Of a stretch of 64,000 nt of DNA, positions 20,116-32,345 are shown in pieces. A program made the translations under genes and the position numbers. Under the pieces are notes generated by a model, which was not told the origin of the DNA, did not search any database, and saw only the letters and a program-made list of their open reading frames with translations. Numbering within the stretch: the stretch's first letter is position 1; every line of letters starts with the position of its first letter. Origin of the DNA: Musa acuminata AAA Group (Eukaryota > Streptophyta > Magnoliopsida > Zingiberales > Musaceae); NCBI RefSeq assembly GCF_036884655.1, contig NC_088349.1:44606501-44670500 (forward strand), in the 5' to 3' direction.

Positions 20116-21990
20116 AGGAGTTTGTGTTAGGCACACCCCTAGTGCTCTTCGATATGCAGATTCATCTTGGACGATATAATATAATCTATGGTACTAACAC
20201 TCACAATTCTTTTTATCTTCGACGAACGATTTTGAAGAACTTGGGATGCTACTGGTCTTTTCCTGTGTCACCTTGAGAAGAAGAAGAAGAAGAAGGATCT
20301 GAATCATAATGCATGTTTTCTTTGGCTGCGTATCCGAGTTGTCATCACATGTATCATGCACAAGCATTCGATGGATCCGAAGCCTGTCCATCGATGGAAG
20401 CTGATGCTGCAAATTAATTCATTTGTCCCATACAATAATGTTCCGACCCTTATGGAAGCATTATGCTCCAATAATTGCACTCACTATAATTCTCCACAGG
20501 TCAATTCTAATCATAACTGTTAGGACAATTATATAAAATTATTAAATCTGAAATTAAATCACTGATAGATTATATTAATCCATAGAGGATTTTGGATAAT
20601 AATACATCAGTGATCCTTATGAAATCAATCCTTTAGCTCTTTAGCCGTAAAATAATATATAAAATCAGCCTTAATGAAAAAATAATTATTGGTTAACTAT
20701 CAGAATATTTAATTGAATCAAAACCAAACTAAATCAATAATGAATGACATGTTAGAATTAAGAGGTGAAATTTCGAGGTTTTACTCTTGTAGTTTTTCTA
20801 ACAATAAGCACTCACATTTGATGTTCCTTTGGCTACTAGGCAGAGTTCATGCTCATCCTTTACATGAGATGATTTGAGAAACTATTAGATTTGTGGCAGA
20901 ATCACACTCGAACTTTGGAACTTGAGAAACTGGAAGAGGCATATAAAGTATTCATTTCCACAACAGCATGTAACATGTGGAAACTGTTCCTGTCAGATGA
21001 GTCCCATAAATAAATACAATCAATAGATCATATGGAATGCAGATTAGATTAGAAGCGTCAATCACCAGAAACTGTGAGATGATATAAGTGTGTCAATCGA
21101 TAGATCAACTTGCTCATCTTTAGCTTTGCATAGGACAAAACACTTTACGGTGTCCAACTCAAAGAATAAATAATACAATAACAACAAGAAGAAAGACATC
21201 AAACAGTAAAATTGATGTGCCAAAACAAAAGGCGAGCCACAAACCATTAAGATTCCATGTCACGGTCATTAACATTGATGATTGATAGAGCACGGCAGCA
21301 TCCAACTCCATCTTGTTTATTTTCTTTCTTGCCTTCTACGACACCTCTCTCTGACACCGAAGACTCTACTTAAGAAGTGGATCATGTATTCGGCTTGCTA
21401 TGATGATTGATAGAGGACCAGCAGTGACAACAGGATTAATGAAAGGATCCATATGGTTTGAGGAGTGATTAGATTAAGAGGAGTGGTGTCAATCCAAAGA
21501 GACATAATAGGACACATGTTTTAGTAAGTAGTCATAAGTGAAATGTACAGCACTCAAATTTTTTGAACATGAATAAATTAATAATTGCAAACCATGTGAG
21601 GAAATATTAGAAAAAAAGATTTTTTAATTTTTGGTAAATAAAAACTTGATTAAAAACTAATTTGATCACATGATTTCACATCGACAATCAAATTCTTTCC
21701 CGATTAAATTTTCTAACACCTTTAAAAAATTGTTAGAATGAAAATTCAAATCTTCAATATAAAGTAAGCGAGTCCCATGCACTATTTATTTTATATTTAA
21801 AATAATAAAATTTATGATAAAATAATAACATAGATAAAAAATAAAATTGTGAATTCTAGAAAAAAAAACTTAGGTTTCTTTTTATAGAGCATCCTAACTT
21901 TGTAAAAAGATTATTTTATCTCATAATTAAAAAAAATTATTGTTGTCTTAGCCTTAAACGTGTCTCCACTCACACTTGTCTCCTGGCCTT
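20116..21990. other. intergenic DNA, no gene supported
   Basis: AT-rich. A short GAA repeat lies at 20277-20296. ORFs of about 60-72 codons (20194-20412, 21062-21247) have no recognisable domain. Nothing else could be assigned. Confidence 0.4.
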
Positions 21991-22019
21991 CATTATGGTT
22001 GGCCACGACCCTTGTATGG

Positions 22020-22380
22020 AGACATAGACAACTAGGGGAGGCGAGAGGGTGGTTAGCATTGCCAACCTATGTACAGAGGTGTAGGTGCCTATAGGAGGGG
22101 TCGATCGACATTGTTTGCTAACCTACATGCGGAGGTGTAAGTAGTGTGGGGGGTGGGGGTGGTTAGTGAGGCTAGCCCATGCATGGAGGCGCAACTAATG
22201 AGGGGAGGGGAGGTAGGCGATCGGTATTGCTAGCTTGCCAATAGAGGAGTAGGTGGTAGGGGGGCAATTGACGTTGCCTACCAGCTCGTGCATTGAACGA
22301 CAAGTAGTTAGGGGAGGAGAATCATGATTGACGTTGCCTGTTAACCTACGTGCGGAAACATAAAAGACTAAGGGAGAGAA
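22020..22380. repeat. degenerate G-rich minisatellite
   Basis: About six imperfect units of 52-61 bp with the order AGGGGAGG, then GACGTTGCC or TAGCATTGCC, then TAACCTACGTGCGGAGGTGTA. Units are diverged enough that the period shows best in the conserved words. Confidence 0.65.
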
Positions 22381-22748
22381 GGAGAGCGATGGGTGAGAGT
22401 TATGATCGGACGGGTGGGCGAAGAATGATTGATGGGGTTGCTTGGGCAAAAGTGGACGAAGGGTACTGATCGATAAGAGTAAAATGATTATTTCTGAAAA
22501 AAAAAAATTTTACAAAATTTTTTCGGACTTGCTGTGGTTTGTACAAAAACCCCAAACTTACATAATTTTGTTTTAGAATTTACCCAAAATAAAATAATTA
22601 ATTTGTATTTCAGTCATTTTAGTCTTCACTTGTGACCAAAAAAAAAAGCACCTGCTGACAAGTGAAAGGAAGTCTTTTGGCTTCTTTCCCTCGCGCGTCC
22701 CTTTTAGGCAGCAGCCCACCGACCTTCGTCCCCAAGTCCCTCCTCCTC

Positions 22749-22751
<3 letters not shown>

Positions 22752-22801
<50 letters not shown>
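22752..22801 (+). repeat. (CT)n microsatellite in the 5' leader of TBL copy 2
   Basis: A run of CT dinucleotides with one TT interruption near 22787, ending 27 bases before the TBL start codon. Such CT-rich leaders are common in plant 5' UTRs. The arginine/glutamate-rich minus-strand ORFs over it are artefacts. Confidence 0.85.
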
Positions 22802-22802
<1 letters not shown>

Positions 22803-22827
22803 TCATCTGTCATCAGACCAGAGCGCC

Positions 22828-25376
22828 ATGGCCAAGTCGAAGGAGCCGGAGTCAGAAGAAGAACCATGCGTTCCCACCAATAAGAGGCTGTACAACTTCC
22901 TCCTCGTTCTCTTGGGGTCGTCCCTCCTCATCGCTTTCTGCTATGAGCTCCTCTTCCCCTATGGCTCTTCTGACAGCTCCCCTTCGAAGAAAGGTGTGAG
23001 TTCGAAATGAAATTTTGGGAACTTGAAGAAAGATATGGTGGTTTCTTAGCCATTCCTTTACTTCTCACTGATGCGTTATGTTCAATTGCAAAGAAAGTTA
23101 TTTGAAGTGATTAGATTGTGGTTAGGTGTTCTACTCCTGCCAAGCAATTGATGAAAGCAATAGGAACCTAATTGTGCAACTCTTATGCCCTGATTATTTC
23201 CGATTGTTCATTTCTTGCTACGTAATTGCTTATTTCCTATATCTTTATTTCTGGTTATGCTTTTTGCAAACTTTGTAATTCCCAGAATACATATTTATTT
23301 CTGTCTTTCTGATTGTACTCCAAGATTTTGGTATAGTGTTTGCTTGCTACCCTTTTCATATCTTGGGTTTCTTAATATGGTTGTAGACTCTCAATAATTA
23401 AGTAAATTGTTGCCCTTTTTAGTATTTAATGCAGCACTTCTTTGTATCTTGAATTCATAAACTTAAGCATATCCTTTTTTTTTTGAGGAAAACCTAGTAT
23501 CTTCCTGAGCATCTTGCTTGGTTGCAAACGAAGGTGATAAATTTAAATTTAACTATGTTCTCTGATAAAAGGAAATATTGCTTCCTTATCCAAAGGTTTG
23601 AATTCAATTAGTTTCAGACACTTAGAGAAAGTACATCAATTTTTAACTAGTTTCAGTCACTCAGCCGCTAATTTATCCACTATTTGAACTTGATTTGTTC
23701 TGTTCCCTTCCCTTCTTTTGTCTCTTTCCATAGTTTTGTGTTTTGGTAGCTCTTCTGATCTAATTTTATATTAAATGAATGGTGATGGTGATGCAGAAGC
23801 ATGTGATTTTTTTTCTGGGAATTGGATCCCCCCTTATTTTATCTCTTTCCATAGTTTTGTATTTTGATAGCACACATGAACTAATCTTATATTAAATGAA
23901 TGGTGATGCAGAAGCATGTGATCTTTTTTCTGGGAAATGGATCCAGGATAGTTCTGATCCACCATACACTAATTCAAGCTGCAGTTTCATATCTAATCCT
24001 CAAAATTGCTTAACGAATGGTCGGCCTGATACTGGCTACCTTCACTGGAGATGGAAACCATATGATTGTGAATTACCTCCGATGGATACAAACAAGTTCT
24101 TGAATAAAATGAGAAGCAAATCTTTAGCATTTATCGGTGACTCAATCTTCCGCAACCAGATGGAGTCATTGCTTTGTCTTCTCTCAAAGGTGCTTTTCTT
24201 GCTTAGTGCCAAACATTACTGTTTTCAATATTTGTGTCTAACAATCTTGTCATAAAATAGCCTACTCGCTAAAATTTTTTGAGGCCTCTCATGGTAATAC
24301 TTAGTTTATAACAAGTAATGCCAAATATCACTGCTTTCAATTTCTAATGAAAGAAAAGGCATAAACATCATTCAGCATGCTTCTTTATGCATGTACTTTA
24401 AACAAGCCTCCATCTCATAAAGCAATAAATGCCGATTTTACTGAAATATGAAAACTTAATTATTTGTGCGTAAAATGATATCTTAGTCGGTGTCCTGTGA
24501 ATCTAATATCAAAATTTCACTTTGGATCCTTTTTTTCTTCATAATAATGCCTTTTGTGCATAATCTTATTCAACTTCATGGAATCTGTCTCTTATGAATC
24601 TGATTTCTGATCATCAGGTCGAAGAAGCTATTTTGGTCTATCATGACGAAAAATTTTCAATCCAAAACATGGTACCTTCCTTCGCACAACATCACACTTG
24701 TACTAATTTGGGCTCCTTTCCTAATCAAATCTACTGAAGCAAGGTCCAAGAACAATATTCAGCTTTATCTTGATGTGCTCGATTATGCTTGGACAAGCCA
24801 ATGTCACAAATACGACTATGTAATGTTGTCTGGTGGGCAATGGTTCCTCAAAGAAACCATATTTTGGGAGAACACACAGTCATTGGCTGCCACGACTGCA
24901 TGGGGAAGAACCTAAGGGAACTCGGAATGGACTACTCTTACCATAAAGCACTTCGATTAGTCTTCCAATTCATGAGCACCTCAGAACACAAGCCACTTGT
25001 GGTTTTGAAAACCTGGACTCCGAGCCACTTTGAGCATGGGAAGTGGAACACCGGGGGGATTTGCAACAGAACAGAACCTTTCAAAGAAGGGGAATATACT
25101 GCTGATCCAGTGGATGCGACAATGAGAAATGTGGAGCTAGAGACTTTCCAGGAAGGATCGAACAATGGGTTGCGTGTGAAACTCCTCGATACGTATCATC
25201 TTTCACTGCTGAGACCTGATGGTCATCCAGGACCCTACAAAAGATTCCACCCCGATATCAGTAAGAAACTACAGAATGACTGTCTTCATTGGTGCTTGCC
25301 TGGGCCAATTGATACCTGGAATGAGATGCTCATGGAGATTCTGATGAATGAGGAGGAACTGAGATCTGCTTTCTAA
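22828..25376 (+). pseudogene. TBL copy 2, trichome birefringence-like gene with two frameshifts
   Basis: Three-exon TBL gene, family of Golgi cell-wall O-acetyltransferases. Exon 1 22828-22993 (ATG in GCCATGGCC; anchor FLLVLLGSSLLIAFCYELL), exon 2 23912-24189 (PMR5N domain CDLFSGKWIQD, GYLHWRWKPYDCEL; GDS at 24136-24144 in FIGDSIFRNQMES), exon 3 24618-25376 (LSGGQWFLKETIFW, KPLVVLKTWTPSHFEHG, DxxH 25278-25289, ends LRSAF). Exon lengths of 278 and 759 nt equal those of copy 1. In exon 3 one extra T in 24654-24657 shifts the frame, giving a TGA at 24735-24737 if read straight. One base lost near 24871-24876 restores it. So about 70 residues are out of frame and translation would stop early. Sequencing error is possible because both lesions are single bases. 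Confidence 0.9.
23721..23946 (+). repeat. tandem duplication spanning the intron 1 acceptor and start of exon 2
   Basis: Two units of about 105-110 bp (23721-23829 and 23842-23946). Each holds a pyrimidine tract, GATGCAG and the first 30 or so bases of exon 2 (GAAGCATGTGAT...TCTGGGAA). The upstream copy would open a decoy exon at 23797. Confidence 0.85.
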
Positions 25377-25591
25377 AAATGAACTAATGTGCCTCTTCCA
25401 AGAGCCCAAGGCATCCATGAACTAGTTTGCTGGATCAGGGGAGAGCTCATGATCCCATGTGTTGTGGTTTATTGGTGGATTACAATGATGCCAATAGAAA
25501 AGCTTCTGTACTCATGCTTTTAAGATTAATTCTTTTTTGGATATCGGACAAAGTCATTGTGTTGAATTGCCTAGTGTCATCTAATTAATGG

Positions 25592-25597
25592 AATAAA
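25592..25597 (+). terminator. poly(A) signal of TBL copy 2
   Basis: AATAAA, 216 bases after the stop codon, in AT-rich context. Position fits a plant 3' UTR; no cleavage site can be defined. Confidence 0.5.
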
Positions 25598-25599
25598 AT

Positions 25600-26500
25600 A
25601 GATCAATGTCCTGCGTTGTCATTATTGGCTTCAAACAAAAAAGTCTTCATCACCTTATCTTTCTCATGCTCCACTTGGTGTCCATCTGAAAATTAGCAAT
25701 CTGAGTAAAATAGTGACTAATCTGAGCCCTCATCAAAGAAGTTGCATGTGAATTTGGATGTTGTTGTTTAAACTACCTCAGGTTAATCTCCTTTTATGTA
25801 TCAGAATGTTCTAGGGAATTAAATCTTTCCCGAGCCATCCCTCATCTAAATATTTGAAATAGCTTCCACAGATATTATTTTCATGCCCCCTCATCTAAGG
25901 ATCAATGTTGAAGATATCAACATTTTCATGCCCCCTCATGCTCTATGTGATGCTTTCTTTGTGTTAGGTCTTATTAATGCTGTAGTGGTAACAGGATCAA
26001 CCAACTAATGGTCTTTGCCAAAGCAATCATGCAACATATAAGAAATGTGATCATGTAAATAATTACTTTGATAATCATGCAAGCAATCCATTTTATGATG
26101 CATCAAAATAAGAAAGGCAATCATTCAAATATAAGTGAAAAATATAATCATGCATCAAATTTTTTTCTTTAAATTTGATGCATCAAATAGCAATGAATAA
26201 ATCCCTAAATAGTTCTTTAAATCATATAATTATCCTACAATATATTAGACACTTTGAACATCTACATCAATTATTACTGAAAAATCAGGAGCTTCCACTC
26301 TAATATTTATCTAAATTCTCTGTCCTGAAGTCATGGTAAGTGCTACGATTAATCTGAGAAGTCATTTAAAATAGACATATGCAACTTCGAGTTCGGGAAA
26401 AAAAAAGAAAAAAAGAAGGGAGGATGTTAAGGATGCAAAAATATCCTTTTTTACTTGATGTCTCAAAGTGATGTATCATATGGATGTGTTTGTTTCTTTC
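25600..26500. other. intergenic DNA
   Basis: No gene seen. The phrase TTTTCATGCCCCCTCAT occurs twice (about 25877 and 25922). Purine-rich A/G run at 26398-26425. Confidence 0.4.
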
Positions 26501-27446
26501 ACAATTAGTTGGATGTTTGAATAATTTTAATGTCAAAAAATTATCATAAAATATTTTAGATAGTATGTCTTGTAATCATTTTAGTATATTTTTGAATCAA
26601 ATAGATTAGGAGGCACATATTGCTCCTGCATTATTTAGATAAGAAACTATAGAAACAAGATAATATTTCATTAAACCTAAGTTAATCATGTCAAATTCCT
26701 TTTTCATAAAGGATTGAAACTCTTGAATCATGTCAACATCATTACTAGTGTAAATTATATCATCAACATATAATCAAATAATTAATATCCTTCCTTCCTC
26801 CTCTTCATATTTTGAAAATAAATTATGTTCATAAGGATTTTTTTTTTAAATTTATGTATCTCAAAATATGCATCTATATGATTATACCATGTTCTAGATG
26901 TCTGCTTTGAATCATATGGTGCCATTTTTAATTTATAGACTTTATTTTCAAATCCATTTAGTATAAATCCAAGAAGTTGGTTAACATAAATTTTTTTCTT
27001 GTAACTCAATATAAAAAAAACTGATTTAAGATCTAACTGATATACCAATTAATTATTTTGAGCTATAATATTATCTAACCTTTTGCAACTAACTTGACTT
27101 TATACTTTTCAATAGTATCATCATTTTTGTCTTATTTTTGTTATGTAGATCTACTTTATACTAATAGAATTTTGTTCAAGGGGGTAAATCAATCAACTCC
27201 TAAGTTTCATTTTTTTTTTAATCAAAGATAAAAAATACTATATTAATTCAGAAAATGGATAGAGCTTGTGCTTTAGAGATCACAACACAAAAAATGAGAG
27301 AGATCCGAAGGCCAGTCCATAATATAAACAAAATGTACCCTATTTTTAGCTTCTTCTGAACCTGCAAAATCGATATGCAAAATCATAAAAATTAGTAATA
27401 TAAAATTTCATCCAACTTGGTCTCCTAATTTTTTTTTTATTTATAG

Positions 27447-27547
27447 GAGTTGCTGTAGATGATGATATTGAAAATTCTTCTAAAATTGATGGACTTGGAA
27501 AATCTTTAGCCAGGGAAGAGGATCCTCTTGATGTACTTGATTCCTGG
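27447..27547 (+). other. exon-like segment on the opposite strand of element E
   Basis: A 101-base open segment preceded by TTATTTATAG (acceptor-like, after a T run) and followed by a GT donor candidate. It encodes a peptide beginning VAVDDDIENS and ending DPLDVLDSW, acidic and not copia-like. Possibly a host gene fragment; origin unknown. Confidence 0.3.
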
Positions 27548-27641
27548 GTGGTTGTTCATTTGCAACTTCACTTAATATTTTTTTAAACAAAAATAACATA
27601 TCTAATTATTATAATTTTTTCAGTCATGGGATTATAAATCT

Positions 27642-27644
<3 letters not shown>

Positions 27645-27690
<46 letters not shown>
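27645..27690. repeat. (AT)n microsatellite
   Basis: 23 AT dinucleotides, uninterrupted. Confidence 0.95.
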
Positions 27691-27693
<3 letters not shown>

Positions 27694-29700
27694 TCTACAT
27701 TATCATTAGTTTCTTTCTTTTTTCATATGAAACATGAGCATAAGGACCATAGCAAAAAACTTTGAGATGACACAGCTAGGGGCATATAACCACTCTATAC
27801 TTAAGATATCATATTTATACCTTTTTGAGAGATATAAATTTAAAATATATAAACTTGGAGATACAACCTTAGTCTGAATTATCTAAAGTAATGATTTGAT
27901 TTTTAACATACTCCTAATGATATTCATTAATTTTCCATTATCTTTTCAGCAATATCATTTTGTCATGAATTATATGTTATGATCAATTATCCCTTAATGC
28001 CATGATTTTTATAAAATTTAGTAAAATCATTGGAAGTAAATTTACCACCCTTGTGAGTTCTTAAATCTTAATATCACAATCATTTTTCTTTCAACTATAA
28101 TTTAAAATCTTTGAACAATATTAAAGACTTTATATTTTTTCTTAAGAAAATAAAACCAAGTTTTTCTATCGAAATTATCAATACAAGTAAGGAATTAGCA
28201 AATGAAGTTAGATTAATCGATTCTACAAATATCTAAATGCATAATTTCTAGCTCTTCTACAATTGTTTATAGGAAAAGGCTGATAATGTTGCTTTCATTG
28301 AATGCATTCTTTATATGCTTCATTAGGGTAGTTAATTATAGGGAGACTTGTAACCATCTTTTTTTTATCCACCATTTTCAAGCTATAAAAGTATAGATGG
28401 CAAGAACACAAATACTATGATATACAAATGAAAGGAAACATTCTATTTCTACTCATCTCAATAGTAGAAATGACTCCATTCTTATATCCCTCAATTCTGC
28501 ATATATTATTTAGACTAATTTCATATCTTTTTCTATCAAAGTGTCCCAAGCTCAAGTCTTTAAACAAAAACCAAATTTCTAGAGAATATTAGTGTTAATC
28601 TCAGATTTTGATGATGAAACCAATTGATAGTATTTATGATTTGATTTGCATTTTAAGTGATACATGAAACTTCGATTAGTGAAAGATAATTAAAGTAGGA
28701 AGAATAATGTTGGGCCGAAGAGAAACATGTCAGAAAATTACACGTCGAGCCGAAGGATCGGTAGACGTATCGGTAGAAAGGTTCAAGCTATGAATTCGGG
28801 CATCGGGCTAAGAAAAGCAAAAATTACATCAAGAAAATCAGAGTTGTGGAGGTCAATTGGCCGATTAGGCAATAGGCCACAAGAGATAATGATGCGCCGA
28901 AAAATCAGATGAAGCGTCGATGAACTAATAACATGCTGGATGATATTTGATTCAAGCTTTGTAATAATTGTCCAAGATCAAAGTAGGTTTTAAGTGTGCA
29001 GGATTAACTATGATAGCGATCAAGGCATAAAGCAAAATGAAGTCCCGGAGTCAAGAATGAGATTTCGTTAGGAGTTCGAGAGTTTATCAGAAGTTCTATC
29101 GAAATTAACCAAGAAGTCCAAGAGCTTGCCAAAAAAGATCATCGTGAAGTCCAGCAGCTTGCCGAGCATCCGCTAGAACATTGCCGAGAGATCATTGGAA
29201 GTTTGCCGAAAGCTCATCGGAAGAAACCTAGACTTACAGACTTATTTAGCTTAGTAAATATCTTAAAATTAGTAGTTAGCACATAATTGGGTTAGAATTA
29301 GACCAACTCAATTAGGAGCTAATTGGGTCAAGTTTGGGCTATGTTGGGTTAAGTGAAAAGCCCAAATAATGACCCAACATGTGGGACCATCGTGACACAA
29401 TCTCCTAGACTATGTCAGGCAGTGGTATCGCCCAGTTGCAGTGTCAGGCGGTGGCACCGCAAGTCTTCCAAGCGATGGTACTGTTAGACTGGGTGGTGGT
29501 ACTGCCTAATGTCAGTGCTGCAGGCAATGGTATTGCCAAGACCCAGGAAACCAGGGATGAGACTCTTTTAGGCTCCAAGTTTAAATCTACTTGAGGCCTA
29601 TAAATACCCCTCTTATCCCTGGTTAGAAAACACAATTGAGAGCAAAAAGGAAAAGAAAATACTGTTGTAATTGTATGTGAACTCCTCTCAAAGCTTAAGT

Positions 29701-30127
29701 TGTTAGTTTGGCAAGTCCCATAGTCCCACATCGGGAAAACCAAGCTTGTTATCTCATATTTGAACTATAAATAAGGGCCTGGGCTTTGAAGTTAAATGCA
29801 CCACAAGTGGCACCACAAGAAAAACCTAAGTGTTTGCTTTTGGTTTAAGTCCATACTCAGTTCAATAGTTTGGGCTTATAGTTGAGGTTTTTCTTGTTTA
29901 GTATTTTCGGGTGTTTTATGGCCTAGGAACATCTTCTTGAGGCATTTGTAATAGTCACTTTTATAGTAGTGATTTGCTCCTCTTTCGTCCTTGGATGTAG
30001 GTCAAAGTCAATTGACCGAACCACGTAAATATGGTGTTCTTGTCGCTTCTTTTGTTCTTCCGCTTTATTGTCTTTGTCGGGTTGCCAAAATTACCCTTTG
30101 GTAAATTTCCTAGGGCTAGCTCTAACA
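29701..30127 (+). repeat. 5' LTR of the RT-deleted element
   Basis: TGTTAGTTTGGC to GCTCTAACA, 427 bp, with CTATAAATAAGGGC as TATA box near 29765. Confidence 0.95.
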
Positions 30128-30130
30128 AAC

Positions 30131-30142
30131 TGGTATCAGAGC
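30131..30142 (+). other. primer-binding site (initiator Met tRNA)
   Basis: TGGTATCAGAGC, three bases after the LTR end; canonical. Confidence 0.93.
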
Positions 30143-30167
30143 CTGGTTCTGGGATCTTTTGGCAATA

Positions 30168-31373
30168 ATGACAATATCAAAGATCGTTGTCGAGAAATTT
30201 GATAGAAGTGTCAACTTCGGCATGTGGCAACTTAAGATGGAGGTCATTCTGGTTCAAGACGAAATTGATTTGGCATTATAGGGGGCTGAGAACATTCCAG
30301 ATGGTACGTCAATGGAAGATCTTGCGGGTATGGATAAGAAGGCCCGATCCAGCATTATTCTAAATCTCTCTGATGAGGTTTTACGGGAGGTAGCTACGGA
30401 GACTACGGCTAAGAGCATGTGGGACAAGCTTAAAGCCTTGTACACGAAGAGGACAGTGGAGAATCGTCTCTACTTGAAGCAGAGTTTATATATGCTTCGG
30501 ATGATTGAAGGTACATCTATACTCTCATATCTTGATAAGTTTGATTCTTTGGTTATGGATTTGGAGAATATAGATGCAAAAATTGATGATGAGCATAAGG
30601 CTTTATTACTCTTGTGTTCTCTTCCCCAATCTTTTAAGCATTTCCATGATACTTTGATTTATGGAAAAGAAACAGTTTTGTATCAAGAAATTAAATCTAC
30701 ACTGAAATCTAAGGAGCTAATAGACAAGAATATCACTGGGGAAAGTAGAGAGAATCAAGCTTAGGGTCTGATTGTTAGGGGGAGAATGGATAAAAGAGAA
30801 TTTGATAGTAGTAGATCTAAATCTAGATCTAAATCCAGACATAGAAATTTGGAATGCAGATATTGTCATAAAATGGGGCACATTAAATCTGATTGCTTTA
30901 AATTGAAAAATAAATTAAAGCAAAAGAAAAAATTTGTTGAGAAAACTATTGAATCCGCTGAAGTTAGTGTAGCAACTGATGAGAATGTTGGAAATATTTT
31001 CTCTGCTATTGATGACAGGACAAGGTCTAAAAATGAATGGATTTTAGATTCAGGTTGTTCTTATCACATGTGTCCCAATAGGGATTTGTACTCCACGTAT
31101 GAATCTTGTAATAGTGGAATTATTTTGATGGGCAATAATGCAGCATGTGATGTTGTTGGTAGAGGAACAATCCGAATAAAAATGCATGATGGTATTGTGA
31201 GGACGCTCACTAATGTTAGACATGTTCCTGATTTAAAAAAGAATCTCATCTCTTTAGGCACCCTAGAGGCCCTTGGGTGTAAATACACAACTGAAGGTGG
31301 AGTTATGAAAGTTTCTAGAAGTGCCCTTATTGTTATGAAAGCTTGTAGGTCTGGTAGCTTGTATATTCTGTAG
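30168..31373 (+). pseudogene. copia gag and protease (Tork-like)
   Basis: Starts at ATG 30168 (MTISKIVVEKFDRSVNFGMWQLKM). A TAG near 30280 interrupts the gag core, which continues through DLAGMDKKARSSIILNL and LLLCSLPQSF to a TAG at 30762. The next block (30786-31373) holds the zinc knuckle [14 protein letters not shown] and protease [11 protein letters not shown], followed by [15 protein letters not shown]. It stops at 31371 just before GAG-pre-integrase. Gag packages element RNA, and the protease would mature the polyprotein. Confidence 0.88.
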
Positions 31374-32345
31374 GGAACTACTGTCACAGGTTCGGTTGCA
31401 ATTTCATCATCATCATTGTCTGATTCTGACATCACCAAATTATGGCATATGCGTTTGGGTCATATGAGCGAAAAAGGTTTGAGTATATTGAGCAAAAGGG
31501 GTCTACTTTGCGGACAGAGTACTGGGCCACTTGATTTTTGTGAACACTGCATTTTTGGAAAGCAAAAAAGAGTCAGCTTCACTTCTCCGGCAGTTCACAA
31601 AACGAAAGGTACTCTTGACTATATTCATTCAGACCTTTGGAGTCCAGCTCAAGATTAGTCTAAGGGTGGTGCCAGGTATATGTTGACTTTCATTGATGAT
31701 TATTCCAAGAAAGTTTGGGTTTATTTTTTGAAGAATAAAAATGATGTTTTTCTAACATTTAAACAATGGAAGGCTTTGATTGAGAAGCAAACAAGTAAAC
31801 AGATTAAGCGGCTTCGAACAGATAATGGCATGGAGTTTTGTGAAGGTGACTTTAATGAATTTTGCAAAAATGAAGGAATCGTTCGGCATTGCACTGTTAG
31901 GATGACGCCTCAGCAAAATGGTGTGGGCTAACGTATGAACAGAATACTTTTGGAGAGAGCAAGGTGTATGATCTCAAATGTAGGGTTGACAAAAGACTTT
32001 TGGGCAGAGGCAATTAATATGGCCTGTTACATTGTCAACCGCGCTCCGTCTGCAACACTAAACTTTAAAACTTCGGAGGAAGTTTGGTCAGGTACTCCTG
32101 CTGATTACTTTGATTTAAAATTTTTTGGGTGTCCAGCATACATACATGTAAATGAAGGAAAATTAGAGCCTCGAGCGAAAAAGTGCATTTTCCTTGGGCA
32201 TGCTTCTGGGGTGAAAGGATACAGATTATGGTGTTCTGATCCCAAATCCCCAAAATTTGTAATCAGTAGAGATGTTACTTTTGATGAATTATCTATGTTA
32301 TCTTCTAAAGAGGAATCTACTAGTTGTACAAATGATAGTGCGTAG
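31374..32345 (+). pseudogene. copia integrase (Tork-like)
   Basis: Begins in the GAG-pre-integrase block [19 protein letters not shown] with the zinc ligands H-H-C-C (ending CEHCIFGKQ). The core has [31 protein letters not shown] and TPQQNGV, followed by MNRILLERARCM. Breaks are TAG at 31656 (AQD*SKG) and TAA near 31929 (after GVG). It continues to FLGHASGVKGYRLW and VISRDVTFDE and stops at 32343. Acid residues D, D are visible; the E-containing GVAER motif is lost at the stop. Confidence 0.88.

Larger units (their letters stand above)
26500..28592 (-). pseudogene. very old Ty1/copia pol remnant (element E)
   Basis: Read on minus: integrase zinc-binding area (PNEAYKECIQ with a lost Cys, then KQHYQPFPINNCRRAR, about 28250-28330), integrase core (LRTHKGGKFTSNDFTKFYKNHG and NDIAEK, about 27960-28060), and RT (VYQLDLKSVFF, VNQLLGFILNGFENKVYKLK, 26782-27048, and a weak YVDD block near 26765). 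Many stops. Its left neighbour in the reading direction continues beyond 36399, the far side of the solo LTR inserted in it. Confidence 0.75.

Noticed and set aside
22573..22867. Minus-strand ORFs rich in Arg-Glu repeats
   Set aside because: They are translations of the (CT)n microsatellite in the TBL leader.
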